The notes under the pieces are model-generated. The model saw nothing but the letters and a program-made list of their open reading frames with translations, was not told the DNA's origin and did not search any database. From positions 744,001 to 808,000 of the forward strand of contig VCCP01000002.1 of assembly GCA_005765155.1 (NCBI GenBank): a stretch of 64,000 nt of DNA, in the 5' to 3' direction. Shown in pieces: positions 32,170-44,363 of the stretch. Source of the DNA: Zelopaecilomyces penicillatus. Taxonomy: Eukaryota; Ascomycota; Sordariomycetes; Hypocreales; Pseudodiploosporaceae. Within the stretch, counting starts at the first letter, position 1. Every line of letters begins with the position of its first letter. Position numbers and translations under genes: made by a program.

Positions 32170-34475
32170 TCGGCCAGGGATCCGCATGGACTTGTTAGTG
32201 GACGGCAGTGAATGAAGTGCGAGATAAATAAAATGAAATAAAAATGCTCCGGCGGTTCCTCCTCTGCAATGCATAAGCCAGCAGACCCTGTTTTTGGCAG
32301 AAACCAGATCCAGGGCATAGATATGGTTTGTTTTGGGCTTGAATCTTCTTTAAATATTTTGCGTTTATGCTTTGGTGGCTTCATGCCTTGGGATTGGGTA
32401 GGCAGCAGTACGTGTTCAAAGTCTAATGAAGGACGAAGGGCGCTGCTTTGGCCCAGCATGCCCTTTTTTTTTTTTTTGCCACCTAGCCAGCCCCATTTAC
32501 AAAGCATTTTTCTTCTTTGTTGCAAAGCCCCATCCATCCATCCATGCTGATGGTGTTGCTAGCGTCCAGTAAAAGAAACCAATGCGGCAAAGGCCGCCGC
32601 CCTAGATTACCCATCACGCAAATCCGCGCCATGCCAAACTTGCCTACCTTGGGTTGCTTACCTAGATAGGTGCAGGAAAAGAGGAGAGAGAGAGAAAGGG
32701 CTAGTGATACAAACAAAGTATTACTTTGTTAGTTTCCGTCTGGTTTCAGCTCCCGTGGCCTTCCGCCGACCATCCCGCATTGAAAGTCTCGAAAAGAAGA
32801 CAAACCTGTATTTTATCTGCTGCAATTCTTTTTCTTAAACTGACGACCATCATGACCAAATCGAGCGAGAAAGATAAAAAAAAAAAAAAAACAGCCGAGC
32901 CCCCCCATGGTTCATGGCCTAGTACATAGCTAGCCATCCACCCGCCCAACGCTCGGGTACAGACAATGCATTGTTGTCCTTGCCGAATACAACACCATAC
33001 AGCCAGTTGTGGTAGGGAACATGGTACGGACCAAGGTACGGATATCCAGATCCAGTCTGATGGGATGCTGCAGGTTTGCAGGGCTTTCATGCTTCGAGCT
33101 TCATGGCTTTATCTTGTGACTGACTTCGCCCTGTGACTTTGTGACTTCGTATCACCTCCCCCCTTGCTAACTCCTCTGGGGGATGTTTACGATAAAATTA
33201 AACTCACGAAAAAAGGTTCAGAGGCCTGGTAAAAACAGGATTTACTACGTCCATTGCTATGGCAGCAGGTGATGTTTTGAAAGGGAACTACGAAGAGAGG
33301 ACATGGTTATGATATCCCTCCCTTTACAATTCACTCAGTTTGGTTTCATCTGGTGCCGCCTTGGATGTTCATGCGTCAGGATAGCCCATTGGAAGTTACC
33401 TATCACTGCAAGCGGGCATTATATACAGGCAGAAACCGTACTATACTATGCATTGTTGTGTCAAATAAAGTAATATTCAATAGCGAAGTGAAGAAGCGAT
33501 TGATTGAGGCTCTCCACAGCTCTCACATATCAATCTCTACACCTACCAATTGACCCAAAGAGGTCAAACAACATCAAGGTACATAACATCCACTGTACAA
33601 GTACCCACCACCACCCTCTGTAATCATCCCCTGGAAACCAGGCCCGTGCCCTCCCCGTCCCCTGCAGCGGTAGTGGATCGCGGTTGGAGGTCCAAAGCTA
33701 CCTTGACGTTACATCATGGCTGCCGGCTTGCAAACGTCTTTTTTTTTTTCCTTCCTCTCCTCTCCTCCCCTCTCCTCTCCCTGGCAAGGTTCCGGGTTTG
33801 TTGAGATCGGCGCCGGCATTTACAGCACTAGACGCTGATGATCTACCAACGTCAGATACCTGCAACAGGCAACTTGCTATAAACAATCCCCATATCAGCA
33901 GATATTAGACAATACAGAATGTACTGCAAACAGACACAAATATTTTTTTACACAGACGTTCTCGGCTATTCCTGTCACAGCAGCAGGAAATCCTTGTAGT
34001 ATTACGGAGTTGTCAGTCCAAGGACTTGGAACACTCAGTGTGGGGGACCATTCCAGATTCGGATCGCCCATGTAAGCGAGACAAGAAGAAAAAGAAACGA
34101 CAGGGAAAGGCTCTTTTTCTTTTTGTTCTCCTTCTCTGAGAGAAAGTCCCTGATTTACTGGAACTAGGTACTAGCTAGTACGGTGTGCTGCCATCCTGTT
34201 AGTCCGAACCTGTCAGGAATCGCCGATGCTTCCCTCGGGGGTCATGAACATGCCATAATCGCCCGGTGTCGAGACCATCTCCAAATATCCAGCATCGTGC
34301 TTGGTTTAATATGCAAGCCGCCTGTTATTTTCATTTTTGACAAATGATCGATCTGATCGACAGCAACATGACTCGATTGGCCGTACCTAACCCCAGCCAA
34401 GTGTCGCAGTTGTTGGCCCTTTTTCTTTCCTTTTCACACGTGGTTGTGAGATGTGTGTTGGTTCTGTCCGGAGAC

Positions 34476-34504
34476 GGGGGGGGGGGGGGGGGGGGGGGGG
34501 GGGG
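34476..34504 (+). repeat. 29-base poly-G tract
   Basis: An unbroken run of 29 G after GAGAC. Such a run can form a G-quadruplex and is prone to sequencing slippage. Shorter G or C runs of 10-15 lie at 35134-35148 and 35507-35517. Confidence 0.9.
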
Positions 34505-35880
34505 AGAATGGTTTAACTCGAAAGAGGTTGATTCACATGAAGGTCTCTAGGATGTTATTATCACTGATGCAATGTATTTGCAGTTATGCCACTTGATGAA
34601 TCACAAGTGAAAAAAAATGCCCAACACCAGCGGACCTGTAGAACCCGTCGCACAGTCGCTGTGGCGCATGAAAAATCAAAAAATTGTTTATTGCCCACCA
34701 CACACAGAAGACTCTCTGACCACCACCACATCCAACAGCCCAATTAATTAGGAGGAATTCATTCGTCCCGCCAGATGCTGTAGAAGCGGCCATTCCCGTT
34801 CGCTCGACCCTCCTTTTTCCCTGGGAACCGGCCCAGCCACAGCGACGCGGGCGCACTGACGAGTAACAAAAGGGCCCAGCCACTAACTATCCAATTGACC
34901 TATACAGTTTTTATCAGATGTTTTCTTGTGTCATGAAGCAACCAACTTTTCAGAGACTGATGGTGTATATTTACTAGCAAATAGAGTAGTACAGCACATC
35001 TACTAACAATCATCACAATCACATACGGTCCGTCTACGAGAGTTGCGGGCGTTACTGTGCTTCCACTCGCTGGTCTAAATTAACTCACAAAGCCTCGTGC
35101 CACCTCTAGTGCAAGGCACAAGACTCATTATTTGGGGGGGGGGGGGGGCTTGTTGTTCTTGTTCCCAATTGTCTCAGACGGGAGAAGCAAACTCATACCA
35201 TGCAGCACACGGTGCCTGCGCAAGCGCTTACCATGATGAGTGTTTTTTTATCAGCACATACCTACATAGTAATTGTGTCTGCTACCCCTTATGAGTACAT
35301 GAAAAAGATAACAGCCGTCGTAGAATGAATGGAATAACACGGTCTGGCTGCTTTTTTGGGTCCTCCCGTACCTACAGTAGTGGCAAAAAAGGGTATCATG
35401 AAAGGAGTCGTGCATCCGTGTTGTCTTTTTTTTTTTGCTTTTCCTATCAAAGTAGTGTTGGAGGATTTTCCCAACCAACAGCACTTTAATTCGTTCACAA
35501 GGTTGCCCCCCCCCCCTGAGGTTTTGAATTTATTTTCTTTGTTGCACGGTAATATACACATACATTAATTATCCCGCGTGGATTCTTTTTTACGCCCGCA
35601 AGTAATATGCAGCGCATAAAAAACTCTCTATGTAGCCAAAAAGCAAGCAAGTCAAGCACTCTCTCATTTAGCCTTTGCTTTTTTTTAATGCTCTCCTGCT
35701 TGATTGACGGCTGGAAAAACACGGGCGGATATGCATTGTTAAGGAGTGCAGAGATGGCAAAAGCTCACGTTCCTTCTTTTCATTGCGCGTGACAGATATT
35801 CAGATGTATTATCTTACATTTGATTGTACAATCTGTAGATGATAAGAGCACTACTAGAGAGGATCTCATTACAATACCTA

Positions 35881-35895
35881 CACACACACACACAC
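35881..35895. repeat. CA dinucleotide repeat
   Basis: Seven to eight CA units. A simple microsatellite in the gene desert. Confidence 0.85.
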
Positions 35896-36055
35896 GGCTA
35901 TGGTTTATAACCCCTGTTGTTCATCAAGTCTAGCCTGCGTAAAAGTAAGCAAAGGTGCCAGCATGACCCTAGGAAACCTTCAAGGTTTCTTCTACCACTG
36001 AGAGTGATTCCTGCCAATGTAAAATTAACATTCTTCTCCGCACTTCCCCGCGAAT

Positions 36056-36081
36056 ATCGGCATCGGCATCGGCATCGGCGC
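36056..36081. repeat. CGGCAT hexanucleotide repeat
   Basis: About four tandem copies of ATCGGC in a non-coding stretch. The length is a multiple of three, but no supported frame uses it. Confidence 0.85.
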
Positions 36082-37774
36082 TTTAACCAATCCATGTATC
36101 CAGCTATCATGAAGAGGAAATACCAGCATCAGGTGAACTGCCGTATGTAATTTGCTTCCACCATGTAATAATAACCTGTGATTATCTACGGATACGCTTC
36201 CAAAACACCCCGACCATTTACCCCTGTCCACTGTCTCAGAGCTCGTTCCCCCTTTACGCTAGATACGTGCTTTTTTCTACCTTGCTTCAACTCGAGTCCA
36301 ATTTGTCATTTTTGTGTGGTTTTTGTGTGATACTCGTGCTAGTCTTCTCCATGTTCCTTGGCTTCTGGTTCCCCTTCCTCTCCTCAACAAAAATAGTACC
36401 AACACCACCACCAAACACCACCTACCAGGTACTACTAGTAGATACTAAACAATAACCACTGTTATTAGTATCTCGCCCAAGCACTCCCTTGCCTCGGGCC
36501 ATCATTGCCGCGACTCCGTCTCTTGTCTGCGCACGGCCAAACGTGCCCAAGCACACCAAATACTCAATAATTAACACACACACTCACTCACCCACTTGTG
36601 CGAAATGTTAAAATCCAATTGCCATGACTGGCTGTCGCGAGTCATCATCACATTCTTCATGCCCCCCCTCCGGAAGCTATCACATTTGTCAACGAAAAGA
36701 AAGTTAATAAAAAAACAACCCTACTAGTTAAAAAGCCGTGCACTAATGGCAAGGCCACTTTACTTGCTACGCCTCTACAGTAATTTGAAAGAGTCATTCA
36801 TGGCAATCACAGTGTAAAAGATCCCTTTTCCCTTGGAGCGGTTCACGGCTTGCCGCTTCGGGACTTCCCATGTTTGTTTTACATCCCCACGATGATCCTT
36901 TCACGGACAATTGGTCAAAATAGCCCATCTATGCCTAATAGATTGTGCTAATAAGACATGAAAAGTCTATCAGTATCAAAGCATGTCTGATTCACCCTCG
37001 CTTGTGTTGGACATCTTGCAAAAGATAAAAGACAAAAAAGGGCGTGCAAAATCTCAAGCATGTCATTATTACATCAGAGGGGGGGCGATTCTACATAACA
37101 TTCACAACAGGTCAACGTCACCTAGGTCAATGGTTTTGCAGGAAGCTGCCTTGGTAATTAAAGTAGTATGCACTGTGCCGCGTAATCCCACATGAACGAT
37201 TGAATTCAATGTCGATTTCGGCCCGAGAATAACCTGGGATTGAAAAAAGAAGCTTCGACCACTTAAGGATACAGCAACGTACCAGACATCTTCAACCAAC
37301 CACTTAACCAAATAGATAGTACATAATTTACTACGTACATATTCGTCGGGAACCACACTAGCCAGAAGAGACTCTGTATTCATAGTAATGCTTCGTAAAT
37401 ATGTTCTTGATCCTAGGTAGTTTCTAGGATGATATTCAAGAACCTCAGTACTAACAACACAGAAACTAATCTGCGTGGGAGTGCATTAGTGCGTAGGTAC
37501 CGCCACTCTCAACCCCAAATTCAACGTGACCTCAAAATTTTCGTGAACTGCATCTTCACCCTTCCAATAGCTTCATCAACGCGCCCATTAACAGCAGCAC
37601 ACTTATACAGCTGTCTCTCAACCTACCTCATCATTCCCAGTCATCCAGCCCGCCCATATAGCTATTCTTCTCCAGCTACCACTCGTGTCCAGACGGCAGT
37701 CCAATTTCATTCACCTACCAAGTCTCACAACTCTCTCATCTCATCTCATAGACACACGTGCCTCATATATCAAC

Positions 37775-38068
37775 ATGTTAAAGTGGGTTTTCCTTCCATT
37801 TAGTATCACCTCGCTTTCACAGTTCCTCCACTGACCTGGGCGGAACAACCCTCCTCTTCCTCTCGCTCCTTATAGAGCCTTTAAAAATCTCTCTCCCAAA
37901 ACTCGCGCCGCTGTTGGCGTTGGCATCATTGGCTGGGGAGTTGCAGGACTGTATCTTTCAGACAAGGCCGAAAAGAAGTTCGGATATACGCCATCAGAGA
38001 AGGACAAGGCCGAGCTGCGCAAGCTTGCCCCGACAATCATCACAGTTGAGAAGAATGGTGACCGATGA
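37775..38068 (+). CDS. Small single-membrane-span protein, 66 residues
   Basis: Two exons: 37775-37782 (only 8 nt, ATG TTA AA) and 37876-38068. The joined frame reads MLKAFKNLSPKTR, then a Gly-rich hydrophobic span (about 14-30, AAVGVGIIGWGVAGLYL), then SDKAEKKFGYTPSEKDK and a charged end. A short basic amphipathic start, one membrane span and a charged tail are what small mitochondrial inner-membrane proteins look like. I believe similar proteins exist in other Sordariomycetes but cannot name the family. An intron with clean GTGGGT donor and CTTATAG acceptor connects the exons; without it exon 2 has no ATG. It is the only gene between the two deserts on the plus strand and converges on the C2H2 factor. 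Confidence 0.75.
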
Positions 38069-39613
38069 ATGGCTGTAGATACAGAATGTAAACCTCCTTG
38101 ATTATACATCATTAGTTTTCCAATAGCTCTTGCAAATTCTACATATTACTTCCACACGTCCATGTTCTCGAATAGTGATACGCATTATTATTACGTTTGT
38201 TTGATACACAGTATTATGAGAAATATCATTTGATTTATTGTGCAATAAGCTTATTTAAATTCTGTCGTCATCGTTGAACCTCTCTAAAAGCCCCGTTTCC
38301 AGCATCCAGACCGCCAGAAACGTACCATCTAGACTCGATACGCCTTCCTCCACATCCTGTCCGCAATCCTAGTATCCTATGCCAACCTTACGACAAAAGT
38401 TGACAGAGAGCCAAGGCATGAAAACAAAGCCTTCATGCGTAAGCCCCAAGCCAAGATGTCATAATGGCCCCACTGGAAAACTATTTATAACCGGCCGAAT
38501 CCCCGATCTATCTTGATGGAAGTCTAAGAACGCATTGCGAAACTCCACTCCAGGTCTATCCGTACTGAAAATGCATTGCAGAACAAAGCCGCCCCCGATG
38601 CCGCCCTTTTGATGCATGGCAAATCGAATTGTTTGTTGCGCGCGAGGTTGTCGACGTCCGCAGTGCAGTAGTCTGTGGTTCTCGGGCACGAAGCGCAAAC
38701 AGCTCCAAAAGAAAAGAGAACAAAAAAGAGCAAAGAAAAATGTAAGGAAAAAAAAGACACAAAATGCAACGCCTCCTAATGCAACCTCCAGCGTACTTTT
38801 GTCAACTAAAACATTACCGCCTCCGTTGCGCCGATTTCGGCCGTGATATCTACCCTTCATCGTCATCTTCCAAGACATGTGCGCACTTGCCACATTTTCC
38901 ACGTCAAATCTTTCAGTAAACCGTTCCACAAGTGTTTCGTACCATCACCTAGCATATTCTTTCTGGCAGGGTAACAACAAGCCCGTACCACCAGATTCCG
39001 CCAGTGTGTAGATATACTTCAAGGTTGGGCAAATTTGCCGAACCGTGATGTACAATATCTGCCGCCACCGCCACGCAGTATCCAGAGCAACCATCACTAT
39101 CGCCCATCAACATTGCCGTTGCTCATAATAGTGGGCATGAGCGTGATTGACAGCTTAAAGTCGTGTCGTAAAAGTAGACCAAACCAGTCTAGATCGTTCG
39201 GCTGGGTGTAAACATGAATCATTGATCAATGGCGCATCCGCGTGAAACACAAAACACCAAAGTTCTTTGAATCACATTCACGAGCCACAATCCAGTTTCC
39301 AAGTTGGTTGTCAACACATCAAATAAAAACTGAACAACCTCACACCAAGACACAATCAACAGAAACAAGAGGATAGACTCTGCAGGGCTCGAGAGCGAGT
39401 AGAATGGTTTCCAGTTTGTTGCTGTCCAAGTTGACGTGATATGTTGTGGGAAAATCGTATGTCGTCCAGGGTATTAACATTATAGAGCAAGAATGTGGCG
39501 ATATCCATCGATGCAATAGCCAGCCCGTGTAAGAAAAGATTCAGGTAGGCAGAAAAGCCTGCAGGAACTTGTCTGAAAGATAGTCGAAATCGAAAATGTA
39601 TCAATATTGTGCT
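38069..39613. other. Convergent intergenic region
   Basis: Between the stop of the small protein and the stop of the C2H2 factor. Minus-strand frames at 38459-38929 include poly-Phe from a poly-A stretch and are not supported. It probably holds a long 3' UTR of the transcription factor. Confidence 0.55.
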
Positions 39614-41096
39614 CTAACTGGCTACGACAGAAGCGACACCAGCGGGACGTTCAATCACGCCAGCATCAGAACTAGGCTCGGTTTTGATTCCGCTCTGCAT
39701 CTGTCCATGATTAGGGAATGAGGAATAATGGGGTTGGGAGTAGTGCGCACCAGCCGGAAACATCTGTGCCCAATCCATGCTAGACTGTTGGTTGCCATTT
39801 GAACCACCGTACATGGGCATTCCGTTTTGGCCAGGAGGCATACTATAGGTTGGCATCTGTTGGTTGCTCATGGAGCTAGAAACATCACTGCCGTAGGGCT
39901 GCGAGGCACCCATCACTGGCCCGGCCATGTTTCTTCGGTCGGTGTTGCCTCCATTGTCAAGTCTACCCATGCTGCTGGATCGCGAAAGCTGGCTCTGGTC
40001 GCCGCCCATGTTGTTGATACCATCCTGGACTTGCACCATACCAAAAGGATGAACCATGCCGTCGCCAGGCATGTTACCCAGGCCATTCAGGTGGTTTAGA
40101 TCTCCCTCGTTTCCAAGGCCAGCGGTCTTCTGCTGGGCCTGGGCATTTTTTTTAACGTGAGCTTGAGGGTGAGACAAATGGCTCGCGCCAGTGGGGTTAC
40201 CACGGCGAATGGAGCACTTTTGGAAGTGACGCTTCAAGATGTCACTTCGGGAAAACGTATCGCGACAGAGAACACACATGTAGGGGCGGTCGCCAGTGTC
40301 TGGGAGGGATTAGGTTAGCAACCAAATTCAGGTGGCAGATACCGATAGAGTGTAGAGGAAGAGCAAACTTACGTCGAAGAAGATGGCGCTTGAGATGCTT
40401 CGCGTGAAGGTAAGTCTTTGTGCAGTGAGGGCATGGGAATTTCCCATCAGCATCCTTGACTGGAATGACAGTGTTCTTCGACGCGCCAGTGCCAGCAGCC
40501 GGGGCAGCTGGCCGTCCCGGGGCGCTAGGGAGAATGCCCCGGCGACCCTGCGAGCCAACCACATGTGTCGGTTGATCACCTTCCTGGAGAACAGATTGAG
40601 GCTGCATCATCGAGCTTGGTCCATACGGCGACGGGACGCCTGGCTGGGACATGAGACCGCCAGGAGGCATGGGGCGCAGAACAGGAGGACCGCGTCCGCC
40701 AGCCGGAGCCGGAGCGATGGGCTGCGGGTGCGAAGCAGCAGTAGTTGACTGAGGGACCATTGCCGCTGAGGTACCGTAGCCCTGATGGGACGGGTACGGA
40801 TTTTGAGGCATGGAGTAAATAGCCGGTCTTGACGATGGCTGCGATGTTTGGTGCTGTTGGTAGCTGGGCACGTTGGAGGCCGAGTTGGGGGTGTTTGGAG
40901 TTCCTGGGGTTCGCGGGGTATGCGGATGGCTGCCGTACATGGGTTGCATGGCGGAATGAGGCTGCAAAGGCGGCAGCGTCTGCGGGAGAGGCGAGCCGGT
41001 CTGGAGTTGATGCGGCGAAATGGCGGTAGGAGAGGGATAAGTTTGAGCTCCAGAAGTTGCGCCTATACCATTGGATGAATATTGAGGACCGTCCAT
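39614..41096 (-). CDS. C2H2 zinc-finger transcription factor with Gln/Pro-rich N-terminus
   Basis: Two exons on the minus strand: 41096-40373 and 40299-39614, giving 469 residues from MDGPQYSSNG. Residues 1 to about 210 are Pro/Ser/Gln-rich, as in activation domains. Two adjacent fingers follow: FPCPHCTKTYLHAKHLKRHLLRH (the intron falls inside its last His codon) and, after the TGDRPYM linker, CVLCRDTFSRSDILKRHFQKC, which ends in Cys instead of His. The adjoining SIRRGNPTGASHLSHPQAHVKKN block is highly basic and looks conserved. The tail is Met/Gln/Asn/Ser-rich. The exact target is unknown. The start may lie further upstream: the frame stays open to 41246 and reads protein-like there, but a good splice acceptor (before 41204) suggests a 754-nt leader intron (41958-41205). 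Confidence 0.85.
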
Positions 41097-41204
41097 GCTA
41101 CAGCTCGCGAGGCGCGTACACAGTTGGCGAACAAAGTCGTCGTAACAGTTAAGTCGGGCGAGGGAGGAGGCAGACTGAGCCGACGAGCCCGGACTGTCGA
41201 TGGC

Positions 41205-41958
41205 CTGTCGGAGAGACGAGGGAGGGTTGGGATTGAGAATAGGCAAGCAAGCAGAAGCTTTTTGCTAGGCCCACGCGACGATGCGAAAGCAGTCGGCAGC
41301 GTTCCGGAAAGGTGGAGGTGGGTTGAATGAGGCTCTCGAGATAGGTCCCTCTCAAAAAAAAAGTTGTTTGGGGAACAGTTGGAGTGGGGAACTGGGTCTC
41401 GATCTGCTTTTATTGTCCCTGGGGGCGGCAACTGTCAGGTACGAGTACAACAGGCTTAGAGGCCAGACTGGGAAAGGCGGTAGGTGTGTGGCCCAAGAAG
41501 GGTGCCAACAGGGTGCGTGGGAGGGAGCTTGAGAGGGAGGTGGCGTGTACGCTGCGGAAAAAGTGGGCAAGGCGTGTGCAAGAGGAAAGGAAAAAAAAAA
41601 AAAGTGATGCAGCGGGTGTGTAGTGAGTTATGACAGAGGTGCGGAGCAGCGGAACCGTTGAATGACTACCTCGACAGGCGGTGGCAAGTGGAGTGTGCAG
41701 AAACCGCAAGGAGAATAGGGTTGTGCTAGGGGGGGTTCAGGGTTGAGTGTTTTTGGGGGGTTTATGGTTTTGGGGGGGTGTGTGATGGATAAATGGTGGA
41801 GGTAGAGGAGAATGGTGGAGGGGATCCAGCGCCGGATGACGATGAGATTTTTTTTGGAGGGGCTGGCTGGCTAGGGAAGACCCAGAAAATAAAAATAAAA
41901 AAATAAAAAATAAAAAGGGCCTCCCGTAGGCGGCAGAAAACAAAACTGGCAAACATAC
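41205..41958 (-). other. Candidate 5' UTR intron of the C2H2 gene
   Basis: On the minus strand a good donor (CACAG then GTATGT at 41958) and a pyrimidine-rich acceptor (TCTCTCCGACAG ending at 41205) bracket 754 nt. Upstream of the donor the exon is pyrimidine-rich and, in the frame of the factor, has a stop codon, so it would be untranslated. Confidence 0.45.
41887..41918. repeat. A-rich (A4-7 T) tract
   Basis: Repeated AAAAT/AAAAAAT units inside the candidate leader intron. Confidence 0.75.
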
Positions 41959-42657
41959 CTGTGAAAGCGTGCAACGGAACAGATCCTGCAAATGCTAGAA
42001 TAAGATGGAAGCGACACGATAGCAGTAGCCGGCCTTCTCGCAAGAGGAGAGAAGAAAAGTTGATTTTCTTTCCGAGGGAGGGCGGATGAGGGCGAGGGAG
42101 TTGACCAAAGAGGGAGGATTGCGGAGGAGAGAAGGGAGAGAAGAAAAAGACGGCCAGCGAAAAGAAGTTGTGGGTTGTACCAAGTAGTAGTAGTACCGCC
42201 ACTCACTAACAGGTGGCGTGTCAAAAGTGCGCGCGCGCGTACGGAAAGGAACTCGTCGAAACAGCAAAAAAAAGGATGACTACCAGAGGGAAGCGTGCCG
42301 AGAGCGTGAGAGTCGATAGCCGGCGCAGCAAGCACGCCAGCCGCCAGGTGCCAAGTCGGTACCCTATCGCCTTACGTGTTGTAGCTTTGTACCCTTGTAC
42401 TGACGACTTCTACACCCACCTACCTACTACATGTAGGCCGACAAGCCAGTGATGTGCCTGAAGGCAGACCCTGTGTGAGTGTTTATCCTCTGGAGTAGCA
42501 CGGCGTACAGGTAGGTAGGTGCCAGAATCCAAGGGTACTGAGGCAGCGCGTGCTAGGGCGGTGTTTGCACCACACTGCGCACATGGCAATAGGCCCTGTT
42601 GTTGGGGCATTTTGTCACTATTTTCGCTATCCTCCTTGTGCTCTACTACGTTAGTAT

Positions 42658-42678
42658 TCATCCATCCATCCATCCATC
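42658..42678. repeat. CATC tetranucleotide repeat
   Basis: About five CATC units. The same motif, or its complement GATG, recurs at 44341-44363 and near 32530. Confidence 0.85.
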
Positions 42679-43552
42679 GCTGGCCTCACACCCGTCCGCG
42701 GCGTGCACGGTGCAGCTGTGCCTTCTCATCTTTTCTGGCTAATTAGGCCTACGGCGGGTTGGCACTCGTCACTTTTCTTGACCAGTCTCATTGCCTGCCG
42801 CCGCAATAACGCTAGCCCAATGACATTGGCGATACCTAGCGCGCATCCCCCACCTGCCTCTCTCAGGCTTGATCCAGGCTTGTCCCAGGCTTGTGGTATG
42901 CCTATCTCAAATCTCTTTCAGGCCCAGGCGCATTGGCAGCCGAAGTATCGACCAAGTATCGTCACGCCATGTCCCCTTACTCGCGGTTACATCAAACACC
43001 ACACATGCCCCTCTCAACCCAAAAAGACGGGATTCAAAAGGTCGTGGTATGAATCGCAAAATCTGCCGCATTGCCACTTCTAGTCGTGCCAAATAAACCC
43101 CAAGCCATGCAACAGATAGAGTTTGCGCGCTTGGTTGGCTTTCTTTGAAATCCGCCGACGTTCTGGAAATCTGTTGCCTCGACTGATGCACTGACCATGA
43201 CCAGACTAGAGCCCGACCAGACCGCCAGTAACAAAAGACTCGAGGTGAGGGCAATGACGGACGGGGGTCACAAGCAAACGAGGTCCCAGCGTCATGACTG
43301 GGGTGGGGGAAGGGGACGACCTTCGCTTCTGTTTCATTTTCTATCTGTTCGACTGTGTGCTTCAGCAGGGGTTTAACGGCAGCGGATGCCGATTTTCGGG
43401 GACCGCAGGCCATCATGACGAGTCCCACCGCCCATACCGCTCACTCATCAGATTACTGCGGAACCACAAATTGGCACTTCCGTCACCGCAGTTTGTATCA
43501 GTTGTAGTGTGCGTGTGTGCATAGATGTACAGTACAATGTATGGCGGATGTT

Positions 43553-43571
43553 TGTGTGTGTGTGTGTGTGT
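43553..43571. repeat. TG dinucleotide repeat
   Basis: About nine TG units; potentially Z-DNA forming. Further TG-rich sequence flanks it. Confidence 0.85.
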
Positions 43572-44340
43572 ATGTCTCCCTATCTCTCTCACACACATCC
43601 TTAAGCGCCCATTGCCTCCCCTCACCTCATGCAATTGATCAACACTCGTGATATTGAAACTTGCTCGGTCACATTGATGCAACGCGCGGCTCTCTTCTGG
43701 CATGTCTGGAGTGTGTTTTTCTGCTTCCTTTTTTTAGCTTTTTTTCTTCGCCCTCGTTACCGCCAACATGTCTCGCATGCAATGTGTGCCGTCAGGATGA
43801 CTTGCGGCGGAGGAAACAAAGCATAACAGTGTTTTAATCCTACGCGCGCCCCAGGCAGCCAAATAGATTTATAAAGCGTCAGCTGACCCGTGTTCAAGTC
43901 AGAAACGGTAGTGCGTGCTCAGCAGACGGAAAGTTCCCTAGAGTTTCCGCTGTGCACCTGTAATCTGCCCTATTATTATCGATTAGAAGCGCTTTGCTCC
44001 GTATTCGTAATGCACAACTTTAATGTGCCATTTGTAAAGTATCTTAAACGAACCTATCAGTGGGATCGCCGAGCGCACCAGTTTGCACACCAGCTTTGGC
44101 CTTGTGTCCTATTATCGGCTCTGTGCAAAGTCTCTGATGCACCATAGATGCACCGCCCTTCTTATGTTTGACTGGGTTGCCTGGTTTTCGGCTTAATGGC
44201 TGCGCATAACGAACGAGGTGTGGCACATCTGTGACCAGGGTTGGCTTGGCCTTCGGGAATAGCAACCGCAAACTCACAACACTATTTACCGCCTACTTCG
44301 GAGCCATTGATATCACACATCACGCGCCATCGACGAAACA

Positions 44341-44363
44341 TGGATGGATGGATGGATGGATGG
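44341..44363. repeat. TGGA tetranucleotide repeat
   Basis: Nearly six perfect TGGA units in non-coding DNA. Confidence 0.88.

Larger units (their letters stand above)
30818..37774. other. Seven-kilobase gene desert, low-complexity rich
   Basis: Between two divergent genes I find no ORF with a family match or intron-joined coding pattern. All open frames are short or run through repeats. Striking are homopolymers, CAGCA and GTACCT tandem tracts, CGGCAT and CA repeats, and a CTAGG cluster (listed separately). The base composition is close to 50% GC, not AT-rich as in RIP-mutated DNA. It may contain regulatory DNA or untranslated RNAs. Confidence 0.6.

Noticed and set aside
38459..38929. 156-codon minus-strand frame with a hydrophobic Phe-rich stretch
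   Set aside because: The hydrophobic part is a translated poly-A/T tract, not a real membrane span.
42907..43428. 173-codon minus-strand frame beside the C2H2 promoter
   Set aside because: No family resemblance and no evident promoter or intron structure. Possible in a ~50% GC region by chance.
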